NCBI GenBank assembly: GCA_910579135.1
Contig: CAJTTM010000063.1
Span: 1-5,326 of the forward strand
Reading direction: 5' to 3'
DNA from: an uncultured Erysipelotrichales bacterium
GTDB lineage: Bacteria > Bacillota_I > Bacilli_A > Erysipelotrichales > Coprobacillaceae
Length of the DNA: 5,326 nt
Shown here: piece by piece, positions 1 through 5,326 of the stretch
How positions within the stretch are numbered: position 1 is the first letter of the stretch
Layout: every line of letters begins with the position of its first letter
Position numbers and translations under genes: made by a program
The notes under the pieces: model-generated
The model's input: only the letters and a program-made list of their open reading frames with translations
Database searches by the model: none
What the model was told of the DNA's origin: nothing

Positions 1-52
1 TCATGACTATGTGTGCCTTGAAGCCGCAGGCAGAAAGGAATGTGAGGTTAAT

Positions 53-865
53 ATGGCATTCAAAAATGACAATCATGATGATTTAACAAAATTTAAAAAC
101 AGACTTTGGCATTTGATGATAGATAAAGGATTAGATACTAGCCAAAAATTAGCAATTGAACTTTTTGACAATAAACTTGTAACAGTTAATTCTAAAAAAG
201 ATTTAGATGTATTTGCTAGAAAAAAAAGTGCTATTAGCAGCATAGAGCATAAAATAAATAAGCATTTAAATGCTGATGATCCAAAAGCATTACAAGCAGA
301 GTATGCTATAGCATATAGTAAATTTTTCAATTGCTCTACTGATTATCTATTTGGATTTAGTAATATTAAAAGTATAAACCCTAATGTTAAAAATGTATGT
401 ACTTATCTTAATTTATCTGAAAAAGCCATTACAAATATAAAAAAGAATTCTGTTAAAATCACAAACATTGATGAAAGTATTACGAGCAACAATATACTAG
501 ATTTACTCTTATCAAGCTATAAGTTTCCTTACTTTATACTAGAACTTAGAAATCTTGATTATTTATATTATGAAATGATTCATAAGAAATATGAGTTAGA
601 ACAAAACACTATCTCAGATTTAGGAAAAGATTTATTTAACAAAGGACTTAATTTATTTGAAATAACAGAAAAAGAACATTTTGAATCAAACGAAACTTAT
701 CCTAAAGTTGATGATTCTGTATTAGAAGCAAGAGATGCTATAAGCTTGCTAATTGATGAACAATACAGTTTAGAACTAGAATATGAAAACAATCTAAAAG
801 TAGGTAAGTATACATTATTTGAATATTACATAGAAATAATAAATGATATTTTAAATCATCGATAA
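53..865 (+). CDS. Cro/CI-like helix-turn-helix protein, 270 aa
   Basis: Probable DNA-binding protein, possibly a repressor of a mobile element. Residues about 10-105 resemble a stretched XRE/Cro-type domain: a first helix (LTKFKNRLWHLMIDKGLD), a segment beginning ISSIEHKIN where the recognition helix would lie, and the ending AIAYSKFFNCSTDYLFGFS. That ending matches the 'FFNVSxDYLLGxS' close of many Firmicutes XRE regulators. The remaining 165 residues are helical, rich in Leu, Ile and Tyr, and not recognised; they begin with YLNLSEKAITNIKK, as in some longer phage or ICE-associated HTH proteins. No membrane segment or signal peptide is seen. ATG at 53 is chosen because the protein looks natural from there and G+C drops sharply at this point; GAGGT at 44-48 is a close Shine-Dalgarno and AAAGGAA at 34-40 a distant one. 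The frame stays open to the left edge, with a GTG at 11, so a longer product is possible. It converges on the transposase. The HTH call is by pattern only. Confidence 0.72.
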   Translation: MAFKNDNHDDLTKFKNRLWHLMIDKGLDTSQKLAIELFDNKLVTVNSKKDLDVFARKKSAISSIEHKINKHLNADDPKALQAEYAIAYSKFFNCSTDYLFGFSNIKSINPNVKNVCTYLNLSEKAITNIKKNSVKITNIDESITSNNILDLLLSSYKFPYFILELRNLDYLYYEMIHKKYELEQNTISDLGKDLFNKGLNLFEITEKEHFESNETYPKVDDSVLEARDAISLLIDEQYSLELEYENNLKVGKYTLFEYYIEIINDILNHR

Positions 866-1167
866 CTAATATAATAGAATCTCTTCTTCGCATAAGTATT
901 TTAATCAGTTATTCATATCAGAAGAAAGTTTTAATATTTATTAAATGAATAACAACTTATTAAAATCATCTACAAAGTTTATTCTACCAATCTTTATACA
1001 TCTATTTATAGTAAGTGTATATAAAATTATCATAAAATATTCTATAATATAGAGTATTGTTCTTCGGTTTACTATTTTTAATACCGAATAAAATAACGTA
1101 TACAATAAGATTTATATTTCTTTATCGTTATTATTAAACATATAAAAAGTGTCATCTTCCAAAACAC
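866..1167. other. AT-rich intergenic stretch, no gene seen
   Basis: About 300 bases between the HTH gene and the IS end hold no convincing ORF on either strand. The only structures noticed are a 6-bp inverted repeat, TTCGGT (1063-1068) with ACCGAA (1083-1088), without a following T-tract, and TTCTTC/GAAGAA arms after the HTH stop whose loop of about 30 bases is too long for a good terminator. Many TATA-like hexamers occur, as expected at this base composition, and none is supported as a promoter. Confidence 0.5.
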
Positions 1168-1207
1168 AAAAAAGGAATAGTTATTGAGAAATAGCTATTC
1201 CTTTTTT
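1168..1207 (-). terminator. Intrinsic terminator at the transposase end, probably bidirectional
   Basis: An 18-bp stem pairs 1168-1185 with 1190-1207 around the loop GAGA, with one non-Watson-Crick position (T on the left arm, G on the right). The outer six pairs are A/T runs, so each strand has a T-tract after the GGAATAG core. On the minus strand the transposase stop codon (TAG, 1195-1197) lies inside the stem. It would end transposase transcripts and also transcripts arriving from the HTH gene. Confidence 0.8.
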
Positions 1208-2553
1208 ACGTTGTTTAAAGGTATACTATAGCCTAAATAAAGAATAATTCTCTTTCTTAAGTTTTCAAAGTATCTAAATCCATGTGCATTTCTTTTAACC
1301 AGTTTAACGACGTTATTCATACTTTCTATGAATCCGTTATTGAAGCTTGTATAATAGTATTTTCCATTTCTTTTATATTTGGCCTTATATGTCAGTGATC
1401 TCAGTATAGGCATAAACCAGTTCTTTCTCAAGTTTTTAGCTGTTGTCATATAATATTTGTTTTTGGTATCAAAGATATTATCTAGTCAGTTATTTAATTC
1501 TTTCTTGTAATCATGATAAGGTTTATGTAATATCTTCAATAGATTCTGATATATTTTATAGTTTTCATAGAATTCCTGTGTTTCTTCCTGTTCAAAAATA
1601 TATTTGATATATGAATTTGCATGTAAAGTTCTTTTTAAGATGATAACAATACCACTCTTTCTCATCATTAAGATCTTCTTCATATTTATCAAACAGATGA
1701 AGATGTCTCTTGATAGATTTCGCAAGAGATGAATATGATATATGATCACAGGCATCAAGTCTGGTCTGAACCAAATTAGAGCGAACAAGTCTGACATAAT
1801 GAAATTTATCAGCAATAATTTGAGTATTAGGGAAAAGGGCATGCATAATAGATCTAAAAGCACCAGAGAGATCCATAACAATAATTTTAATATTCTTACG
1901 CTGTTTAAAAGGGAATCTAAGGAAATAGGATTTTAGACTTGAAGCCTTTCTATCCTCAATAATATCAATAGTTTTACTGGTAAGAGGATTGACAATATTG
2001 AAAGCATAAGTTCCCTTATCGCTTGTTGCCTTAAGCTCATCAATAGAGATAACAGAAGATAAATGATAATATCTATGAGGAACAGAGATATTATCTGCAA
2101 AGATTCTATAGACAGTATTCTTGCCAAGTCCATGCATTCTGGAAATAGAGGTCATAGAATGATTTTCATTAAATTCAAAAAGAGCACTTTGAACATTGGG
2201 TACAGTTGCTTTTCTGTTATCAAACTGAAAAGGAATATCTTCAGCGAAATAATGAGAACAATGTTTACATATAAATCTGTGATAATAAACAATCAAAACA
2301 ACAGGCAAAGAGCCAAAAGAGAAATAGAACGAGTTCCTTTAGAGATATGATGATCGACAGAACCGCAATGAGGACAAGTCAAAACATCAATGGAAGATCT
2401 CAGATTAATAAACATAGTTAAAACACCATTATTATCTATTTCCTTTTTAATACAGGAAGAAGAGTCTTTAAAAGGGAAAGGAAGAAAATGATGAAAAGAA
2501 TCATTAATTTGTAGAATTTCAAGAATATCTTTGGTAAAATCAATATTGGACAT
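1195..2553 (-). pseudogene. ISL3-family transposase, broken by two frameshifts and a stop
   Basis: When intact, this DDE transposase of about 450 residues would move its IS by cutting and joining at the terminal repeats. Pieces read in order from 2553: an N-terminus with the zinc-finger half CPHCGS; a second half CKHC; the DDE core with SIDELKA (first Asp), VMDLSGAFRS (second Asp) and TQIIADKFHYVRLVR; and the C-terminal NNGFIESMNN block holding the catalytic Glu, a hallmark of ISL3. The length fits the family, so nothing large is missing. Lesions: a frameshift at about 2317-2345, between GTRSIS and FGSLPVV; a one-base shift at the T5 run 1632-1636, between WYCYHLK and RTLHANSY; and TGA at 1486-1488 in NN*LDNIF, where Trp (TGG) would fit. 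The start at 2553 has an AAAGAGGTG ribosome binding site. Three lesions make an active enzyme unlikely. Confidence 0.9.
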
Positions 2554-2630
2554 AACATAAACACCTCTTTCGTTTTAAATTCGACACTTAAATTGTAAAA
2601 CAGGTTAAAAGTTATGTCTACTTTTTTATA

Positions 2631-2669
2631 GAGAAAAGAAAACTGAAAGATTATCTTAATCATCCAGTT
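2631..2669 (-). terminator. Intrinsic terminator closing the nuclease-like gene
   Basis: Read on the minus strand, AACTGGATGATT (2669-2658) pairs with AATCTTTCAGTT (2652-2641) around the five-base loop AAGAT. This gives a 12-bp stem with one mismatch and one G-T pair, followed by a T-rich run (2640-2631). The stem begins inside the stop codon of the nuclease-like gene (2668-2670). A terminator placed so closely argues that the stop is the gene's own end and not a truncation by the nearby IS. Confidence 0.78.
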
Positions 2670-3588
2670 ATATTATAGAGCCCTGATCTACTAATTTTAT
2701 GACGTCCGCAGATACCCCATGATGACTTTTGGCAGCAATTGTTTTATGAAAACCAAATCTTTTTTTGTCGACCGCATAATCCACAATATCATCTTGCTGT
2801 AACGAATATACTTCTTTCCACTCATCTGCCAAAAAGTTTACACGGCTGTCAAAATGATTTACAAGAAATTGAACAACATTCATATTCTTATTGAGAATAA
2901 TCTTCTCTTCTTGAGATGTATCTAATCCAAGCATTAATTTTGATATGTAGTCACCCAGAATATTATTACCAAAATCATTTTCATTAAATGTAGCTATACT
3001 AGCATCTCGTGATTTATCAAATTCTTCTGATTTTATGTAAAGTTGAGCAACAAAGTTTCCTGTTGTTTTAGAATAATTAACATAGCTGTATGGAACCGCT
3101 GCATTTGGAAAACGAAGATTTTTTCTCTCTCTTGTAGCGTTATCTAGCTCGTACTTAACAAAATCGACAATGTATAAGTATGGACAACCTGTACGCCCAG
3201 TAGAGAACGCTCTAGCGCTTCTTTGCAAAGCTTGATTTCCAGTTTGCAACGCTGAGCAAAACTCGATTCCAAGAATTATTTGTTCCTTAACATCATCAAT
3301 ATGAGAAATAATAACATCTGGAGTTTCATCAAAAAAACTTCCTGCTTCTTTAAGTGCATCAAAGATATTTTCTTCCCATCTTCGTTTGGTGTTTTTATTG
3401 AACCCTGGTAAGAGTTCTAACTTCCATTGAATAAGATTATTTTCATATTTACCTTTAATTTCAATAGCTGATGTTGACGGAGAAATTAGGTAAGTTTTAA
3501 TTTCGTCCAGATTTATCGCTTTAATAATTAAATTCGCTATACGTTCACATTCTACAATATTATCTCCGTGAATCCTAAATGTATTCAT
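2668..3588 (-). CDS. Putative restriction-nuclease-like protein with HGDN and ECER motifs, 306 aa
   Basis: Probably a soluble nuclease, perhaps a restriction-type enzyme. Seen: an N-terminal block with HGDN (7-10) and ECER (13-16); an acidic predicted strand, TPDVIISHIDD (89-99), followed by IILGIEF (104-110); then CSALQTGNQALQRSARA (111-127), a helix rich in Gln and Arg; and PYLYIVDF (136-143) with FPNAAVPYSYVNYS (160-173). From memory, the HGDN/ECER start and the E-x-C-S-A-L...GNQ-x-x-QR-x-x-RA block recur together in uncharacterised proteins linked to restriction endonucleases. The order D91...E109...Q116/R123 suggests a PD-(D/E)XK fold variant. The usual Lys after the Glu is absent (EFC), so catalysis is unproven. 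The rest is not recognised, and homologues may be longer. ATG at 3588 has a strong site, GGAG with about 7 bases spacing. It lies 57 bases after the small cysteine-motif gene and ends in its own terminator. Confidence 0.68.
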   Translation of the reverse strand: MNTFRIHGDNIVECERIANLIIKAINLDEIKTYLISPSTSAIEIKGKYENNLIQWKLELLPGFNKNTKRRWEENIFDALKEAGSFFDETPDVIISHIDDVKEQIILGIEFCSALQTGNQALQRSARAFSTGRTGCPYLYIVDFVKYELDNATRERKNLRFPNAAVPYSYVNYSKTTGNFVAQLYIKSEEFDKSRDASIATFNENDFGNNILGDYISKLMLGLDTSQEEKIILNKNMNVVQFLVNHFDSRVNFLADEWKEVYSLQQDDIVDYAVDKKRFGFHKTIAAKSHHGVSADVIKLVDQGSII

Positions 3589-3645
3589 CTTTTTTCTCCT
3601 TTCAATGTATATTTTATAGTTAGATGTATAGTCATGGCATAGGTC

Positions 3646-3843
3646 TCAATCACTTCTAACTGTGTAATGTCTTCTGCAATTTTCACAGTCAATGAGGATG
3701 TTTAAACAACTATTAGTAGATCTCGCTTCAGTGATATTCCCTTTGCCACACGAACACATATAAATAGTTGTTAAATCATCTTGGTCATTCTTTTTTTGTA
3801 CTTTTAATTTATTCATTTTACACATATATTTCAGAGCTATCAT
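3646..3843 (-). CDS. Small cysteine-motif protein, possible zinc ribbon, 65 aa
   Basis: Function unknown. The protein carries CSC at residues 30-32 and CENC at 53-56, giving a CxC-x20-CxxC pattern that could bind one zinc ion, as in small zinc ribbons. The first 25 residues are basic and may form a helix (MNKLKVQKKNDQDD). ATG at 3843 is preferred because AGGTG lies about five bases upstream. A GTG at 3885 would add 14 residues but lacks a clear ribosome binding site. A stop lies just beyond that GTG, so no longer form exists. The gene ends 57 bases before the nuclease-like gene and reads the same way, so co-transcription is likely. It might be a regulator or accessory factor for the nuclease, which is inference from position only. 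It could also be a relic of a larger protein. Confidence 0.5.
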   Translation of the reverse strand: MIALKYMCKMNKLKVQKKNDQDDLTTIYMCSCGKGNITEARSTNSCLNILIDCENCRRHYTVRSD

Positions 3844-3964
3844 AGTACACCTGTCTAACTTTTTTTCGAACGCTTGCGTTATCACATTTAGATAATAATT
3901 TTTTAATCAATACTCATTTTTTCATCGAGCGTAAATGAATCTTAAAGGTTATTTTATACCTATG

Positions 3965-4042
3965 TTACAGCTCCACAAGGCTATGTAATAAAATGCTTCT
4001 TTCTTGACTGTCTACATACAAGGGATTCTTCTTTTCCCTCAT
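3965..4042 (-). pseudogene. Truncated relic of a small conserved Firmicutes protein
   Basis: A 25-codon ORF begins MREKKNPLYVDSQERS and goes on with a leucine-rich ILLHSLVEL segment before TAA at 3965-3967. From memory, this resembles the first half of small proteins of about 45-55 residues, common near mobile elements in Bacillota, whose second half runs like 'LIQQGRYTDxVDELI'. No such second half is seen in any minus-strand frame downstream, so the gene seems cut short, leaving an intact start. A GGTGG site lies about five bases before the ATG and a plausible promoter lies just upstream. The family function is unknown to me. The likeness is recalled, not searched. Confidence 0.45.
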
Positions 4043-4068
4043 AATTACCACCGTCCTTTTTTGCTTCC

Positions 4069-4097
4069 ATAATATAAGCAAACAGCAAAATATTCAA
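4069..4097 (-). promoter_or_regulatory. Candidate sigma-A promoter
   Basis: On the minus strand TTGAAT (4097-4092) is followed after 17 bases by TATTAT (4074-4069), close to the TTGACA/TATAAT consensus with ideal spacing. It lies about 27 bases before the relic ORF and upstream of the small cysteine-motif and nuclease-like genes. No terminator was seen between it and them, so it could drive both. In AT-rich DNA such matches also arise by chance. Confidence 0.4.
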
Positions 4098-4154
4098 AAT
4101 TACGGTTTAAGTATATATGAAACTACCATTAATTATATTTTTGTACTGCTCTTA

Positions 4155-4997
4155 TTATCGCAGACTTGATTCTGATTTAACCACACATCCAGATAATTCT
4201 TCTAAACCATTTTCTCTTAACCACTTTCGCAAGCCCTTAATACTTTGCGTTGATTTCGGACCTATAACAATCCTTTTTACTAATGTTTCAATAGGAATTT
4301 GCTTCTCCTTACACTTTTTTTTCCAGTCAAAATACAAACATTTTTTTATTTGTGAAGGTGTTGTAACTGTTTGTAATTCTCCTAACTTATCGAATCTTTT
4401 TCCTTTCCATGTTGGCAATGTCAGCACTCTATATTCTCGTTCGCTCATAAATGATGGATTCTTATACGAAGCTGCACAAGCCCAAACATTGTCAAATACT
4501 CCTTCTCTCTTATCAAAATCATGAGTAGTAGGAAATTTCCCCTTTATAACATCATAAATATCATCTACTAATTGATGATTATCTGCATTTTTTCCATAAT
4601 AAATTTGATTGCACATTAAAAAGTCATCAGTCCTAATTATCTTTAAAACATTATAATCAAATGCGATTGAAACACCATATCCTCCATTGCCATAACGTTC
4701 CCATTGTGCGGCATCATCTTCCCATTCCGTAAATGAAACTAAATAGACCACCTCATTTTTACGTTCGTCCCTTTCCTCATTAAAAATAGTTTTTACTTCA
4801 GGAACTAAGTCTTTCCTACTTTCAATCTCACAACGCTTTAATACCGCCATCTCTAACATCTGAATAAAATGTTTAATTTCCAATTTATCATTCATTTCAT
4901 TTGCACAACATAACCTTATACCCTCACCAAATAAAATTCCCTCTAAGGCAACAAAATTTGTATAATGAAATAATAACTCTGGTTTATTTTCCAACAT
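4155..4997 (-). CDS. DUF2971 domain protein, 280 aa
   Basis: A member of the DUF2971 family, soluble proteins of about 250-300 residues with no settled function. Recognised from LFHYTNFVALEGIL (9-22, the family's 'LYHYTS...L..IL' start), NEMND (33-37), SFTEWEDDAAQWERYGNGGYGVSIAFD (89-114 overall, the 'S...D...W..YG..G.GV.I.F' signature), SYKNPSFMSEREYRVL (177-192, the 'K...F..E.E.R' block) and IVIGPKST (243-250). Length is normal and all blocks are present, so the gene looks intact. ATG at 4997 follows AAGGAGAGAGG, a strong ribosome binding site. The His-Tyr-Thr start, central Tyr and later Glu (SEREYR) recall the H-Y-E layout of ADP-ribosyltransferase folds; this is speculation. It lies upstream of the cysteine-motif and nuclease-like genes, separated by about 310 bases holding a relic and a promoter, so it may be its own unit. 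Confidence 0.85.
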   Translation of the reverse strand: MLENKPELLFHYTNFVALEGILFGEGIRLCCANEMNDKLEIKHFIQMLEMAVLKRCEIESRKDLVPEVKTIFNEERDERKNEVVYLVSFTEWEDDAAQWERYGNGGYGVSIAFDYNVLKIIRTDDFLMCNQIYYGKNADNHQLVDDIYDVIKGKFPTTHDFDKREGVFDNVWACAASYKNPSFMSEREYRVLTLPTWKGKRFDKLGELQTVTTPSQIKKCLYFDWKKKCKEKQIPIETLVKRIVIGPKSTQSIKGLRKWLRENGLEELSGCVVKSESSLR

Positions 4998-5042
4998 TTA
5001 ACCTCTCTCCTTTTTTATTATTATCTAAATTTTAACATATTA

Positions 5043-5072
5043 CCTATACGTTTACTATTTAAAATTATGCAA
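5043..5072 (-). promoter_or_regulatory. Possible promoter of the DUF2971 gene
   Basis: TTGCAT (5072-5067) is followed after 18 bases by TATAGG (5048-5043) on the minus strand, about 45 bases before the DUF2971 start. The -10 match is weak, and alternatives such as TAATAT or TAAAAT lie a few bases downstream without a good -35. A terminator directly upstream means the gene needs either its own promoter here or readthrough from the right. Confidence 0.3.
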
Positions 5073-5103
5073 GAAAAGCGTACCACTATCTCTAATGATA
5101 CGC
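5071..5103 (-). terminator. Intrinsic terminator after the leader-like region
   Basis: On the minus strand GCGTATCATTA (5103-5093) pairs with TAGTGGTACGC (5088-5078) around the loop GAGA. All 11 positions pair, two as G-T, and TTTTCTT follows (5077-5071). It would stop transcripts coming from the right edge before the DUF2971 gene. Because the upstream stretch is rich in alternative hairpins, it could be the terminator of an attenuator instead of a plain gene end. Confidence 0.75.
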
Positions 5104-5326
5104 CTATCCCACTCAATTTCTAAGAGCCTGTTGCCTATATTTTATCAGCAGGGTGTACACTACATAGACACGTTGATTGCGGAAAACCTTTATTTTCCGT
5201 TTGTGTTCCCACACCCGATATCAACTACCACCGAAACATCAAAGTAGTTTTTGAGGTGCTTATTTCGGATTTTTTCACCCTCCGAAGTGAACATGAAATG
5301 CTTCGCAAAGTGCCTAAAATAAAGGA
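5104..5326 (-). other. Hairpin-rich leader-like region, possibly from a conjugative transposon
   Basis: This stretch is richer in G+C than the DUF2971 gene's upstream region and holds several inverted repeats: CCTGTTG (5127-5133) with CAGCAGG (5146-5152); CGGAAAA (5180-5186) with TTTTCCG (5193-5199), perfect with a 6-base loop; GTGT/ACAC (5203-5206, 5211-5214); and TTCGGA (5264-5269) with TCCGAA (5281-5286). The palindrome GTGTACAC lies at 5153-5160. On the minus strand it runs into the terminator at 5078-5103. Many pairings followed by a terminator suggest a regulatory leader such as the attenuator upstream of ribosomal-protection tetracycline resistance genes in Tn916-type elements. I have a faint memory of similar sequence there but cannot confirm it. 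Both strands also have open frames to the edge, so partial coding is an alternative. Confidence 0.4.
5190..5294 (-). CDS. Short ORF in the leader-like region, 34 aa, uncertain
   Basis: From ATG at 5294 the frame reads MFTSEGEKIRN, then a Val-rich DVSVVVDIG, and ends NTNGK before TAA at 5190-5192. It stays open upstream to the right edge (about 10 more codons: LYFRHFAKHF), so it may be the end of a longer gene or a leader peptide. No good ribosome binding site precedes the ATG. The opposite strand is also open here, from about 5124 to the edge, with segments such as VPTPDINYHRN, and neither reading is clearly better. The stop falls in the loop of the CGGAAAA/TTTTCCG hairpin, as might occur if translation affects folding; that is inference. 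Confidence 0.25.
   Translation of the reverse strand: MFTSEGEKIRNKHLKNYFDVSVVVDIGCGNTNGK

Larger units (their letters stand above)
1149..2587 (-). mobile_element. Degenerate ISL3-family insertion sequence, ends tentative
   Basis: The element is defined by its transposase pseudogene and by flanking non-coding ends. Possible imperfect terminal inverted repeats, read inward, are GTGTCATCTTCCAAAAC from 1149 on the + strand and GTGTCGAATTTAAAAC from 2587 on the minus strand. They share GTGTC and a later AAAAC. ISL3 elements usually leave an 8-bp target duplication. The 8 bases outside these candidate ends (1141-1148 and 2588-2595) do not match, so either the ends are misplaced or the copy has decayed. 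On the right, the element cannot reach past about 2630 without including the nuclease gene's terminator. The boundaries are estimates; the family call is firmer. Confidence 0.55.

Noticed and set aside
73..330. Minus-strand ORF of 85 codons within the HTH gene
   Set aside because: It is antisense to the better-supported HTH gene; its hydrophobic look comes from reading AT-rich lysine codons backwards.
869..937. Terminator after the HTH gene from TTCTTC/GAAGAA arms
   Set aside because: The loop of about 30 bases is too long and the stem is only six weak pairs.
1486..1488. TGA at a probable Trp position, suggesting a TGA=Trp genetic code
   Set aside because: The nuclease-like and DUF2971 genes use TGG for Trp and show no in-frame TGA, the cysteine-motif gene ends on TGA, and the same transposase has two frameshifts. 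Ordinary decay explains it.
1592..1881. Overlapping minus-strand frames in the transposase as a programmed frameshift
   Set aside because: ISL3 transposases are normally a single frame, the shift site lacks a clear slippery heptamer, and two further lesions are present.
1742..2350. Two + strand ORFs (1742-1936 and 2063-2350) opposite the transposase
   Set aside because: They lie antisense to conserved transposase blocks and resemble no protein family.
2621..2630. TATAAAAAAG on the minus strand as an outer IS end matching TATAAAAAGT at 1141
   Set aside because: The similarity is mostly an A-run, and no 8-bp direct repeat flanks it. The GTGTC ends are somewhat better, though also unproven.
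4117..4524. 135-codon + strand ORF opposite DUF2971
   Set aside because: It is the antisense shadow of a clearly recognised DUF2971 gene and has no convincing ribosome binding site.
1..5326. CRISPR array, tRNA or rRNA
   Set aside because: No regularly spaced repeats and no tRNA-like cloverleaf or rRNA sequence were seen on reading through.

Overview
The window reads as an AT-rich accessory region from a low-G+C Gram-positive bacterium (Bacillota), probably cargo on a mobile element. The reasons are the AT-rich codon use, strong GGAG-type ribosome binding sites, intrinsic terminators, an ISL3-family transposase, and small relics typical of Firmicutes mobile elements. The species cannot be fixed. 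Both edges differ in composition from the interior. By direct count, bases 1-50 hold 24 G+C and bases 5201-5320 hold 49 of 120, against 11 of 50 at 51-100 and 13 of 60 at 5001-5060. The AT-rich block from about 50 to about 5075 therefore looks inserted into a more G+C-rich backbone.

Layout. On the + strand, 53-865 encodes a Cro/CI-like helix-turn-helix protein, followed by about 300 bases of AT-rich DNA with nothing recognisable. All other genes are on the minus strand and are read from right to left. At the right edge (5104-5326) lies a hairpin-rich, leader-like stretch with a short ORF, closed by an intrinsic terminator (5078-5103). Next come a DUF2971 protein (4155-4997), a 25-residue relic of a small conserved protein with its own plausible promoter (3965-4097), a 65-residue cysteine-motif protein (3646-3843), and a 306-residue protein with restriction-nuclease-like motifs (2668-3588). 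That gene is closed by an intrinsic terminator starting at its stop codon. Last is a decayed ISL3-family insertion sequence (about 1149-2590, transposase 1195-2553) with two frameshifts and an in-frame TGA.

How the parts may work together. The small cysteine-motif gene and the nuclease-like gene are co-oriented, 57 bases apart and share one terminator, so they probably form one transcription unit. The DUF2971 gene lies upstream in the same orientation with its own ribosome binding site. A nuclease-like protein, a DUF2971 protein and a mobile-element setting together suggest defence-type cargo. That is inference: no methyltransferase, toxin-antitoxin pair or complete known system is visible. 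The IS lies beyond the nuclease terminator and does not seem to have cut the gene.
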